A DNA stretch of 64,000 nucleotides from positions 19,778,001 to 19,842,000 of the forward strand of contig NC_039478.1 in NCBI RefSeq assembly GCF_003590095.1. The letters are read 5' to 3'. Shown here piece by piece: positions 48,711-60,927 of this stretch. Every line of letters starts with the position of its first letter. The stretch's first letter is position 1. Position numbers and translations under genes: made by a program. The notes under the pieces were generated by a model that had not been told where the DNA came from, made no database searches, and saw nothing but the letters and a program-made list of their open reading frames with translations. The DNA comes from Trichoplusia ni (taxonomy: Eukaryota; Arthropoda; Insecta; Lepidoptera; Noctuidae).

Positions 48711-50811
48711 TCACTTTTTATCGAGCAATGCTTGTAATATTCTATTTCTCTCTTTTTGAATATTGTTAGATTCTTCTACGGCTCTTACTAGGGTCTCAAA
48801 TTTGTCTTTGTCTTTTCTGTCTTGGACTTCATGCATTACTCTTTTTAATTCTGTGAGTGTCATATTGTCTAAACTTTGATTACATGTATTGGCCAAACCT
48901 CGCGATTCATCAAATATTTTTTCAAAATATGAATAATAGGGCCAATTATTATTTTTACCAGTTTCTCTCTTTTTCTCAGCAAGTCTAATATAGGTCTGTT
49001 TTAAGTTACGAAATTTTCTATCGCATTCTTCGGAAGATAAACCAATTTTAGGTGCAAGTACGCGCCATACAGTTTTCTTTTTTACCAGAGGGTCTCGAAA
49101 TCTTTCCTTGTTTTCCACATAAAATGTTAAAAGTTGCTTGACATAGTCTTCTTCTTGAGTCTTGCAAGTTTGTTCTGGTGAGCCATCATGAGAGTTCTTG
49201 TACACAGTTTGTGCACTGTATATAGCGTCGAAATCCTTATAGTAACGCCATTTAATCATGCACCTCCCAGAATCTGCTTTCATCTTCAATCTTATATATG
49301 TTTGTTTCAAATTACGGAATTTCTTATTACAATCATTGGGGCTTTCACCAACTGATAAAGATATCTCTTTCCACAACTCCTTCTTCTGATACCGAGGGTT
49401 CCTAAACTTGTCAGCAATTTGCATGTATCCATCTAACAACAACCTAGTTTTGACCTTGTCCCAATGTCCTATGTTTGGGTTGTAATTGTAAAATATTCTT
49501 TCTAAGTAGTGAAAATATTGCCACTTAATAGGCTTGCCTGATTCTCTACTTCTTTCCTTCCTATTGAAATATGCTCTCTTTAAATTTTTAAACTTGTGAT
49601 AACAGTTATAGTCCGTAGTTTCTAATTGTGTGGCAATATCCCTCCAGATGTCTTTTTGCAAACAATCTGGACTACGGAACTTGGGCAGGTTCTCTATGTA
49701 CAGGGTGAGCAATCTCCTAACCTTGTGCTCTTCCCAAGGCTCTAATACAGAAGGTGGAAGAGACTTGCATTCTTTAAATACTTCTTCACAGATATTATAA
49801 TGAACCCATTTAATTTCCTTGCCTAACCTTTTCTTCTTAAGTAATCTTATGTATGTTCTCCTCAGGTTTCGATACTTATTACTACATTCATAAGAAGTTG
49901 TGCCCAAGTGCACAGCTATTTCATCCCAGAGAGTTTTATCTTTTGTCAAATTCCTAAACCTATTATCTAAGCAGAGTGTTAGGAGTAGTTTTATTTTATT
50001 TCTATTCCAAAAGTTGTCATCACTTTTTATCTTATTTATTTCTTTATCACATGTTTCAGATGCAGTTTCTTGAACTACTACTGGAGTTTCATTGACTTGT
50101 ATATTATAAGGCCTGCTTTCTCTAGTATCCACAATATATCTTGCTTCTGGACCTGTAACTAAAATAAAGATACACTTATAACAGTTGGTACTAAATTTTA
50201 CCTTTACTAACCTTGCTATGATTAACACCACTAGAACTATTGCATACTTAATTTATTTTGGTTCAGCTAGAACTGAGAAGCATGGGTTTTGTTTCTTTTA
50301 GGATTTCTTTCTACATTATACAGTGGTAACAAATAGTAAAGTATCTAAACTTGTGATAAACTATACAGACCATACTGAAATTCAGGATGCAGTATGCAGC
50401 AGTGAAGATCATGGTAACATCTTCAGATACTAATATTTACCCAAAACACACAGAATCCTGAGGTTCAGTATGGTCTATACAGTTTATCACGAGTTTAGAT
50501 ACTTAACTATTATTCATTTTATTAATTCAAAACTTGTTATGATCATTATTAAAAACGCAAACACAAAGGGCTTGGATTGTGTATACATAACTAATATTTA
50601 TTGCCCTGTATTTAACATTTTACAAATTAATTATTATTGTGTTACTCGCTTCAAAACTGAGTTATATTATTGACTCTGATGTAAAATGAAGGTAATAAAA
50701 CTTACTCTGCGGATTTTGGATAGTGAAATTATTGCTGCTGAAGATAACATTGCTTTGGTCTTCTCGGAGAACAAACCAATAACTTTGGTTGTGGGGATTA
50801 TTTATATCCAT
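48711..50811 (-). CDS. Protein with four tandem Myb/SANT-like (trihelix/MADF-related) domains
   Basis: Two exons, 50,811-50,706 and 50,158-48,711, joined in phase 1, give 517 residues starting MDINNPHNQS. Four consecutive units of about 85 residues share the pattern 'LLLxLY..N..FR......LW..IA..L......C..KFRNLKxTYIRL......IKW.YY..FE.IF'. Examples are KYRNLRRTYIRL, KFKNLKRAYFNR, KFRNLKQTYIRL and again KFRNLKQTYIRL. The spaced Trp and aromatic residues fit a three-helix Myb/SANT-like DNA-binding fold. The last 60 residues look like a coiled coil (MTLTELKRVMHEV, VEESNNIQKERN), a common dimerisation tail. It is probably a sequence-specific DNA-binding factor or a domesticated transposon-derived protein. 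A start at 50,231 is possible only if the intron is retained. A small MITE lies in the intron. Confidence 0.8.
50334..50509. mobile_element. Small MITE with 55-bp inverted repeats
   Basis: The left arm (TAGTAAAGTATCTAAACTTG...) and right arm (50,455-50,509) are inverted repeats of about 55 bp with a few mismatches, leaving only about 65 bp between. It is non-coding and lies in the single intron of the Myb/SANT-like gene. Confidence 0.85.
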
Positions 50812-53777
50812 TGTCCTTAAATTCACCAAGTCAAATGCGGGAGATTATTTTGAATCATGTAAAGAAACATAAACTTGTAAAGTACAGTTGAATGCTGAAG
50901 CTATGCTCGATGCTTGGTCCCTGTTGACCTTTTTGACAGGTTGTCAAATGTCAATTAGTCCATGATTTGAAAATGCCATGAAGTGACTGAAGTGCGCCAG
51001 TGATTCGATTTTCCAATTCTTGCGTAAACATTTCCCAATCGATTTTGAACGATTTCTGGCTGACTTGTTTTGCGAGGTACTGAATTCTTAGATTTTTGTT
51101 CGTAGAAAAATATAGTAAACACACGAAAAGTACCTATGTGCGTAAAATGAAAACGTCGTTTTACTATGCAATTAATGTTCCTTACTGGAGTTGAAATATA
51201 AATTTTAATGTTTTATGTTAATGACGTACAAAAATTACTATTTAAAATACTTATTGCTTCTCACTAATAATCACAAATATTTAAGATAGATTTTGTAAAA
51301 AGCCGTCGTCTGTATAGCTACCTTTTTCCTGCCATATAAAAAAAAAAACTTTGTTTGATGATAAAATATAATTATTTAATATCAAACGTTAAAAATTCTA
51401 CTATTTGAAATTATGCATAATAATTATATATAACTAAAATAAGTTTTGGTTTTCAGGATTTTTTACTAGCTTTTCTTTTGTACTGAAAATGTTGATTAAT
51501 TATTTGTTGGTAAAGTGGCAGCAGAAATACAATCTGTGAAAATTTGAAATTTCAACAATCATGGGTAATAAGATCTAGCCTGATCACGGCCGGACTTAAC
51601 TACATAAAGATAAAAATCATTTACATAATTTTTTTTGATTTTTACTATTCCCGTTAATCTCTTCAAGACCATTTAAAAGTTCCATCACTTCGATAGACGA
51701 TTTATGGCGTCTGTTATCCATAGACCAAATATTCACAAGACACAACCAACATAGAAGTTAGAGTTTGATGTTTGTTAAGTTTGTTTGACACGCGCTGTGA
51801 TTGCTGTGAAATGGAATGGACGGCGGACGCCATTATTTGTGTTCGTGCTTCTGTTTGTCGATGTGACTGATAGTTCACTAGAGATTGAACTATACTCTTG
51901 AGAATAATTAATACTAGTTCAGATGTCTAGTGATTTAATTCATTTTATCTTGTGTATTCGGATTATGTGACGCACATTATACAAATTCGAAAGAGACACT
52001 TGACATTGGTGAGTGGAATTTGAATAGCCGGTGTTTTATTCAGTGTCTTTGTAATTATTGTAATTAGGTATCTTATTAATAGTCTCTGGAAATAAGCTTA
52101 CTCCGAACTAAAATATAGATCAAATGTACCAAAATAATAGTTGATGAATTTAGTGGCTCCTTGGCGGGAAACGGTATTGTGCTCGATGCTCGAGGTAGCG
52201 TAGCTGTCACTGTGTTTCGTTCAGAAACAAATCAAGCTCTAGACTACACAAAAGGTATTTAAAAATTACTATAACTGCGGTTTTAACTCCTTCTTCTCCT
52301 GTTCTTATATCTAATTTGGATTTAGAAACTAGTTTAAATATACATACATTTTAAAATAATTATATTTGATATACTTTGTTAACGAAAATGCCGAATTAAA
52401 TAATTACTAAAGCTATATTAAACTTAATTAGAATAAGGCATCGAAGAATTCAATTCAAAAATTTTTTCCATATAAATAAATAATTCAATACTCAAAAGAA
52501 ACAAAAATGTCAAATAAGAACATTTGGATAAATTGACGAATGGAAGGAAGGGAGGCCTGTGCGCTGCAGTAGGTACCCTAATGGTTAATAACAATTATAG
52601 GTTAAATATTGTAAACATGCCTATCAGAGAGCTGGCCTGGTTAACTGCGACTCAGGCCATACCTAATTAAGACATCAACTTCTAAATGATGTGCTAGATT
52701 TTAACTTAGTATCTTTTTCTTCTGATGATCAAAAAACAAAGAATTTTAATACAAAAAAAAAAAAAATATTTTTGGTTTGACAATTGGCCTAATTTAGTAT
52801 TTACAAGCAGTCTGAAACCAACATAATATTATGATACACAGTCCCAGTTGGCTACTCAGGGAACATTATAGAGCAAAAGCATTTTTTCCATTAGTTAAGA
52901 AGTAATCCAGCAAGTGCAATGTCATTTTGGAATCTAGACTAAACACACCAACTTTTTGGTTGTCTAATTACTATAGCACAGTATAGTCGGTCAAGTTATA
53001 AATACTTATAATGTGAAAAGTACTTGACCAATATTTTTTTCATTTTTTTGGTTTCACTTATGATCTGACCTTCTAACTTGCAGTTAATTTCTGGGACACC
53101 TTGTATAAACTTGCTATGCTTCAAACTCAATTAAGTTTGTAACATAAATGAACACTATAGTTAATAAAGCAAATCTACTGAAAAGAATTTAGTGGTGGCC
53201 CTAAAGACACAATTAACTTTGCCATCAACCGCAATAAATGGAAGGAGGCCTTTGCCCTGCCCTGCGCTTTGCCCTGCCCTGCCCTTTTTATTAATGGCTG
53301 CTAATAATTAAACCTTATTACTTAGGAGTTTTGTCAGCAAAACATTACTTACATCCTTAGCACCACAGCATTGGTAACGCTTCTGTCTCAGGGCTCAAGC
53401 TATATTTTAATAACTTCCCGTGAGGAATTTAATCCTTGTGTCGCGCGAGGTTTCAAAACATTCAATTTGTACGCACAAAGACTCCCAGACTCAGAAGACG
53501 CATTTCTAGCTCACACAAATGCTTGTCAACGTGGGGGTTTGAGCTCGCAAGTTGCAGCACACAGTGGGATACCATTGTCATGCCACAAGGCTAAAACAAA
53601 TGACAGTGACTTTAAAGAGTTGTTACTTCCAAGACCTCTTGGTTGTTGCATTTTCTTTTTTTTATAACTGCAAGGTGTTTTTATAGCATAAGTCATTCTC
53701 TAAATTTAAACCATAAAAGCAGACTGTCATTTAAATGAGTTATTTTGAAGCAAGCTTTATTCCATTATATATTAGTG
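50812..53777. other. Intergenic DNA between divergent genes
   Basis: Upstream regions of the Myb/SANT-like gene (minus) and the Ki-67-like gene (plus) lie here. A GC-richer patch at 51,820-51,860 and another at 52,150-52,250 could be untranslated 5' exons or promoters. A degenerate transposon end (GGGACACCTTGTATA, 53,092-53,106) resembles the MITE end at 41,592. A short GCCCTGCCCTGC simple repeat is at about 53,255-53,285. No coding exon is supported; the 98-codon frame at 53,371 is rejected. Confidence 0.5.
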
Positions 53778-56700
53778 ATGTCGGGCGGTCGGCTTGTGGT
53801 ACTGGACCGGGCCGGGCGCGATGTGAAACGCTTCCCGCTGGCCGAGGGGCTGGCCACACTGGGCAGTGATCCCGCATGCGACATACGTATCATGCTGCCT
53901 TCAGTCTGCCCTCATCATGCTACTGTTGTGGTACATGCAAATCAGGTAAAATTAGATTATAATATTTGAAATTAATTCCAAACTTTTTTTTGCAATTTAA
54001 AAAAAATCCTCATGGTTTAATTTTGCACGATCAACAGTACGAAAATTATCAATGCTGCTGACTGCAGTAAAAATAGTAAGAAATGTATGATTGTTACCAG
54101 ACTGTAGTACGTAATGTGGGCGGGGAGGAGACGCTGGTGAACGGGCGCGGCGTGAGTGTGGCGGCGCTACAGCACGGTGACGTCATCAGCATCGGCGGCC
54201 GCCAGCTGCGCTGGGACTACAGCGACGCCAGCGCCAGCCGCCCGCAGGCGCCCGAGCCCGGTAACCATCGCCGCTTCCTACAGCCATTACAAGCAGGGTT
54301 CCAGGGAACGCACTCTGGAGGCTAATAACAATACTAAATGCACCTGAGTCCGTCCTTACTTCCCTAGTCTGACTGAAGCGTGTTGTTCGGCAGCGCTGGC
54401 AGTGCGGCGGCGGGCGGCCCGCGGCGGGCGGCGCTCGGCCCCCGCGCCCCCCGCGCCCCGCGACCGCGCGCTCTGCCTCGCGCTCGAGATCACGCACCGC
54501 GCCTCCATGCCAGGTAATACCACTCCGCACTCCCACTGCCGAGTCGCACGAGGCACTGGACTGATGGAAAATATTTCAATGTTCTCAGGTAATGCTGGTG
54601 GCAAACAAGTAGCGATTGTCCAACCCCAAAGAAGAGATACCAGTGAGCAAACTGGTAAGCATACAGTACGATAGGATCTACTTAAATTTTATAGTATCTG
54701 CAAATGCGGTGAAAATAATACATATGCATAATTTAATATATTTCATTGAAAAAAAAAACATTTCTAAGTTTTAATAGAAAAAACATCTTAAAAATTAGAT
54801 AAAAATCCGCCGCGTACTCCGATGCAAGCCAACAAGCGTCCGAGGACATCAAAGAGCGATCTGGATTCATCATCGACCGATGACAACGACAAGACGAAGC
54901 GCAAGTCGGGCGCGGCGCGCAGCCTGCAACACACAACCAAGGCCACGCTGTGGATCGAGTCGCGCAAGTCGTCGCCCCGGCCGCGCCGCTCCCCGGGCGC
55001 GCCCCGCTCCGCGCCCCGGCCCGCGCCCCGGCCCGGGCCCCGGCCCGCGCCCCGGCCCGCGCCCCGCTCGGCCCGGCGGCCGGCCCCGCTGCGGCTGGCC
55101 GCGCTGCGACGCGCGCGCTCGGCCCCGCGCTCGCCCGTGGCCAAGATCCAGGCGCCGCTCACTATAGGTACGCGCCTGCACTGCACCGCCTGCTAGCTAT
55201 GTTTTACGCACTCATCTTTTAACTTGGTAGTCAAATGAACATTTGTGTGCAGACCACACGAAGCAAGCCGCGTTGCTGCTGATGACGGGCCGCACGCCGC
55301 GCGCCAAGCCCAGCGCCGGTGACCCCGACGACCGCATGGTGAGTACAGTGAGACTTGTCTCTTTAAATATTAAAATGTTACAATTGTCAGATTAATATGT
55401 TTATTTTAATTTCTAGGAATCGATTGTAGATATATCAGATTCTGATGGGCGGACTTCATCCGCATCGCGTCGATCGGAACAAAAGGGTTCGAAGATATCC
55501 AGCACACCTAATAGTCCTAAAAAGTCTGCTCTGAGAGATCCTTTCGCTAAGCGAGGCTCCAGGAAGACAGAGTCTATAAAGTTCGACTTGAGCAACTTGG
55601 AGAGTCACTCGCGCTCGGGCGTTAGCGACGCGGAGGAGTCGCTGCCGCTGCGCTACTCGTCGTCGCCGGGGTCCGCGCGCGGCCCGCCCCCGGGCCCCTC
55701 GCGCCCCTCGCCGGGGTCCGCGCGCGACCCGCCCCCGGGCCCCTCGCGCCCCTCGCCGGCCTCCGCGCGGCGGCCGCTGCAGTCGCGCGCGGCCCGCATG
55801 CTGCGCGAGCTGGCCTCGCGCCCGCAGTCCGCCGAGCCCGCCGAAACCTACTCCATCGTGGACTTAGTTTCTATCGACACTGATGAATCTTCGCATTCTA
55901 CATCCGTGTACGATTCTGCGCGCTCCACTGATAACACCGTTTATAAGACGCAACTCAATAGCACAGGCAGGAGAACTAGGTCCACCATCGAACCCACCCT
56001 GCTGGGTTCCAGCACGCCCTACGCGAAAGCCAGGAAGACGGCCGATCGTTCTCGTTCGAGCGTCTATCTGAAAAATAATTCGACTTCTGAATTACAAGCG
56101 TCGGCTAGAAGTTCAACTACAAGACGTTCGAAGTCTTTATCGACACCAGAAAATACGGAAGATGCTAAAAAACATATCTCAGTGAACAGTACCAGAGTGT
56201 CGCGCGCGTCACGTAGCAGGTCACGAATTAACGATAGTGACTTGTTACTTGTTGATGACGATGATGATTCGCCTAGAACTTCAAAAAGAGTAAGTACTGC
56301 TTCAAAATCTACCAGATCCGGTAGGCAAACGGGTAGTATTGACGTAACCGCAACTCCTACCGGGAGTCCCGCACACAACGAGGGCATCTGTACTCCAGAG
56401 AACAGACACAGTCCCGAGGAAGCCAGTACCCCAGTGCTAAGTATTCAGAGTCTTTTAGATTCTAGCCAAAGTTCCATGATGTCACAGATATCTTTTAAGA
56501 AAGGCAATTCTTCGTTTAATACTAAGCGAAAAACTATAGGAGTTATAACAGGACCCAAAACCAGGATAGGTAACAAGTCGAAGTCCTTGAATTTCAGTGC
56601 TAGAAAAACTAGATTGAGATTAAGTAGTGAATCAGTAGAAGCAGTAAATCTAACTGATGATGGCAGTCAACAAGACAGTGACATAGTAACACCCAAGAGT

Positions 56701-59700
56701 GCTGTCAAGTTAGTACAAGAAGGTGTTAAGAACAAGCATTCGACGGCTAAGAAACCGCTGTCAAAACGCTCCATAATCGACGATCTAAATGAGTCTGATA
56801 TCGTCAAGCAATTGTTCAACAGTCCCGTTAAGAGGAAGCTGTCGCAGAGTATGACCGAATTTTCTAGAAAGCAACTGTTTGAAGACGATGAGATAGTATT
56901 GAGTAAGCGGTCGACACGCAACACGATCGCGCTGACCGGCAGGACGCCCGACACCTCGCTGCTGGACCACTCCGACGCATACACTCCGGAACTGTTTGTC
57001 AGCCCCATCAGCACTCCCACCCACAGCCCTAACTTAGACGGCATTAAACTTCTGTTTGCCAAATCCACTCCTGAAAATGATTTAAGAAACGTCAGGGGTG
57101 TAAAGGGCCTGTTGCGCACTCCTCGCACCAGGAGGTCTATCAGAAATGATTTAACAAACGTGTCCGGAGTCAAGTCATTATTCGCAAAGAGTCCTAAAAA
57201 TCGTTTAAGCGATGTTCGTGTCAAAGAAGTGTTTGCCTCCTCACCTAAAAATGATTTACGGCGCGTATCTGGTGTTAAATCACTCTTTCAGTCAAAAAAA
57301 CCACGAAAGTCACCACGAAACGAATTGGTTGATGTTAGGGGTGTCAAAAAGTTGTTTAAAGTAAATAGCCCCGTTAACGACTTGCGTAATGTGTCCGGTG
57401 TGAAGCGGACACTGCGCGGACACAGTCCTAGAAACGACTTGACCGACGTGAGGGGAGTGAAGCAGACGTTCCGGCGCGGGACCCGGAACGACCTCACCGA
57501 TGTCAGCGGTGTCGAGGAGTTGTTCAACGTGTCCAACCAGTCGCACAGGGACGCTAACGATAGCTTATTTGATCAGCTTGTCGGAAAGCCACAATTGAGG
57601 GCAGTCTATTCCAAAACATTTTCAAGTAAAGGAGTACAAAAGAAAAAGGCTCGTAAAACAAAATCTCTTCACGCGTCTTTGGATTTCATAACCAACAACG
57701 TGGAAGAGTGGCTCGAACACGAATTAAATAAGCGATTGCAGAAACCAAACGAAAAGGACACGACGTCGAAGATCGCCGAAAGAGCGCACGCCAACATGTC
57801 CCGCGAGCTGCAGAACCTCCGCACCGACACCGTGGAGGGCGCCGCCGCCGCGCGCCGCTCCGCCGCCGACCTCTACGGGGCGCACACGCTGCCCATCAAG
57901 AAGCGCTCGCTGGCGCCCGCCGCGCCCCCGGCCGCGCCCGCCGCGCCCCCCGCGCCCCCCGCGCCCCCGGCCGCGCCCCCGGCCGCGCCCCCGCTGCCGC
58001 TGAAGAAGCGCGCCGTGCAGCACTCGACGCCGCTGCGGCTGCGCGCGCGCGCCCGCCTCAGCGCCGCCGACGTGTCGCCCATCGCGCCGCGCAGGTCCGC
58101 ATGCTAGCTGTTTACGACATCACAAACACTTTCCCTTTGTCGGCAAATAAAACTAATCATCTAATCCACTTTCAGGGCCTCCCAACAAACTGACGAGACC
58201 ACCGAACCACAACCAAAAAATCGAAGAGCCATGAAACTCGATGTATCAAAAACAGTTGACATTGAAAAGCCTTCACCAAAGAGGACTCGCGGGAGGGGCA
58301 AAGTCGCACCTGAAGCCAAACCTGTTACGCGTGCTGAAACTAAAGGTAAACAACGTGGCCCTAAATCTAAAACTAAAAGTTCCAGTGTCACTAAAAAGAA
58401 AAGTCCAGCTAAAGCGAAAAAATCCAGTCCTGTTAAAACGAAAATAATCAGCCCGGTTCCAACTAAAGTAACCAGATCTCGTAAAAAGGATGTTTTAACA
58501 CCCTCAACTCCAGTATCGAACACAAAGAAGCGCGGAGCTACATTGATCGTGGCTAAGATATCCCCCGTCAAGAGCCCGAAGCCGAGAGCCACGAGGAAGC
58601 GAAAGGAGCCGGAGACCGCACCCACATCCCAACCTAGCCCTAAGAAAACACGCGCGACACGTCACGCCGAGGTCAAACTGAATGTCCAGGCTAAATCACC
58701 GAAGATCACCAGAGCTAAAGTTCAGAAGAGCACAGTTGTGGTAAGCAAGCTTTCGCCGCAGTTGAAGCCACGCGCTGCTAAACCTAAAACATTAGCGACA
58801 CAGAAAGTGGACACTAGGAAGCCACGGCGAACTGCCGCTGAGGCTAAAACAGAATCTCCCAAGAAATCTCAGCCTGTGACAAAATCAAACAAAACTAAAA
58901 CACATGAACCTGAAGGTCAAACTGTGACGAAACGAGGACGGAAGACTATTCTCGACCGATCCAATGATAAGACTGAATCTAATGAAACCTTGACTCGATC
59001 AAAAAGAGCACGCACAAATGTCGTGGATGAGCCCCTGCCCAAAAAGAAAACTACCAAAACAGAGAAGACTAGTGCCGAACGGAAAACCTTGCGCAGTCGC
59101 GGCGCCGCGCCCCCCGCCGCGCCCCCGGGCCCCGCCGCGCCCCCGGGCCCCGCCGCGCCCCCGGGCCCCGCCTCGCCCCCGGGCCCCGCCTCGCCGCCTG
59201 GCCCCGCCGCGCCCCCCGCCCGCGCCCGTCGGGGCCCGCCCGCCGCCGCTTCCAGAAAGGTATGCACTAAGAATTACTTGTATGTTCAATTTTAATATTC
59301 GTTCTACCATCATGAAGCATAATCCTTAAAAATATTTATTATAATTTATACGATATTACCTTTTTTTAGACTAATAATGAAACTGTTCCTGTGAAGGAAA
59401 CAGGGAAGCGCAAAAGAAATACTACGGCTGAACCCTCACCAGGAGAAGGTTTGTTCCTTCTGTTTATCAAGTAAAACTTAAAACCTTAAATAATTAAGTT
59501 TTATTAAATACTAAGTGTCATGAAAATCTTCGAATTTAATGTGTAGCATAATAATATGGATAGACTATGCTAGGAGTGGTAAGTCATAACACTTCAGTAA
59601 AAAAATAAAGTGAGTGAAAAGCCATGCATAGCGTGTAATACCGTCGTGTTGCAGGTCGCAGCAAGCGCCAGCGCGGCGGCCCGCCGGCGACAGGCTCGCC

Positions 59701-60315
59701 CGGTCAGTACACATCTATTCTAATTAACCTAGTGACATCATTTCTGCGATATCCTTCCACCATGTTAAAAATAATAGATTTTTAAAGTTATTATTTCCAT
59801 TATCACATTAGTTTAAATAATTTCATGATTATAGACTCCGAATTAACTTAAAATATACTTTTGTGACAAGTTTTTACATTGGCACAGCATGGTCTGCGCA
59901 TATGTTGTTTATAAAAATGATTCTATAAATCTTCTTGAAGTTCTACCTATAAGTGGAAGTAAAAGACTATTCACACTACACACTCCCAGCCGGCAGCGAT
60001 GCCGATGAATTTTTTGATGCCTTGTTTTAATTATTGTTTATGTTTTTTAGTATAATAGCAAATGATTGTACTGTAAATGTGCACTGTAAACACTGTAGTT
60101 TTAAATATAAAAGAATAAACTCATTTAAAAGACAAGTTTGTGATATTCGTATTCTTCATACCGTGACTATTATAATACGATCCGTTGTATACAATAGTCG
60201 AGCAGAATAACTACAATCATGGACAAGTCCTGTCATCACGTTTACTTTTGACTAAATATCATGTGTTTGTTATTCGACAGCGAGCAAGCCGACACGCCGC
60301 AGTCGCCGGAGATAA
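53778..60315 (+). CDS. Ki-67-like protein: FHA domain, nine short K167R-like repeats, basic C-terminus
   Basis: Eleven in-phase exons are 53,778-53,945, 54,101-54,260, 54,394-54,513, 54,589-54,654, 54,799-55,167, 55,253-55,338, 55,417-58,094, 58,176-59,259, 59,370-59,448, 59,655-59,702 and 60,281-60,315. They give about 1,630 residues. Residues 1 to about 95 form an FHA domain whose wording follows Ki-67 (GRLVVLDRAG, FPLAEGL, CDIRIMLPSV, LQHGDVISI). The canonical FHA Arg (GR) and Ser (SxxH) are Ser and Cys here. Residues about 862-1028 hold nine repeats NDLxxVxGVKxLF, like the core of the Ki-67 repeat. The last 400 residues are Lys/Arg/Ser/Pro-rich. Pro-Ala tracts of very high GC lie near residues 240-270, 830 codons into exon 7, and at the end of exon 8. 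In vertebrates Ki-67 coats mitotic chromosomes and recruits PP1. A canonical RVxF motif was not found; TESIKFD (end of residues 370s) is a weak candidate. The start MSGGRLVV is preferred to an in-frame ATG 11 codons upstream. Confidence 0.8.
57031..57530 (+). repeat. Array of nine K167R-like protein repeats
   Basis: Within exon 7 of the Ki-67-like gene, units of 17-23 codons follow one another. Examples are NLDGIKLLF, NDLRNVRGVKGLL, NDLTNVSGVKSLF, NRLSDVRVKEVF, NDLRRVSGVKSLF, NELVDVRGVKKLF, NDLRNVSGVKRTL, NDLTDVRGVKQTF and NDLTDVSGVEELF. SP, TP or basic linkers (SPKN, SPRN) separate them and resemble CDK-type sites. DNA of the units has diverged at synonymous sites, so this is an old array kept by selection rather than a recent expansion. 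Confidence 0.85.
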
Positions 60316-60476
60316 CGAACAGACATGGAACACCGGGAACAAGTACAAATAGCATATTTAAGGTGAGCGATGTTTGAACGTATGATAAGGCTGTCTACCT
60401 GTGTAATGAGTTCTTGTTGAACATGGCAATTAGAACGAAAACAACATTAGCTTGCATATCTGACACACAACAATGA

Positions 60477-60482
60477 AATAAA
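60477..60482 (+). terminator. Poly(A) signal AATAAA of the Ki-67-like gene
   Basis: AATAAA lies about 160 bases after the stop codon at 60,315, in AT-rich DNA. Confidence 0.5.
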
Positions 60483-60927
60483 ACAAGTATACTAGAGTTA
60501 TATTCATTTATTGTTTTATATTAAAAATACAATTCAGTATAAGTAAATACACTGCACTTGCATACTAACCATGTATATTTTATTGCAGGTACACATCAAT
60601 ACGCCTATTTTGTGAAGATTTTATTAAGAATTATTATTAGGTTTATTGTCCCACTGGGCATGTGTGTTCAATATTCATATTATTATGATCGTACAAACTA
60701 CAATTCATATCTGCTTTCGTGCGATTTTTTTAAAAACAACAAAATAATATGTGTGCTGCTGTTGCCGACGGCAAACGTTCTTACTAAAAAGTATGTTCAT
60801 TGATTCAGGTATGGTCACATGTTGTATGTCTACAACAGATGTAACAAAGCATAAAATGCACCTTATGTCGTCCCCTTGACGTCTTTATTTTCATAATAGT
60901 ATGCTAATGTTGTGGTACCTTATTCCA

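Noticed and set aside
53745..53777. Upstream in-frame ATG as the start of the Ki-67-like protein
   Set aside because: It would add an 11-residue hydrophobic lead (KQALFHYILV) before the FHA domain, whereas relatives start right at the first FHA strand, as with MSGGRLVV.
54788..55222. Several overlapping Arg/Pro-rich frames on both strands
   Set aside because: All overlie one exon of the Ki-67-like gene whose GC-rich Pro/Arg tract lacks stops in every frame.
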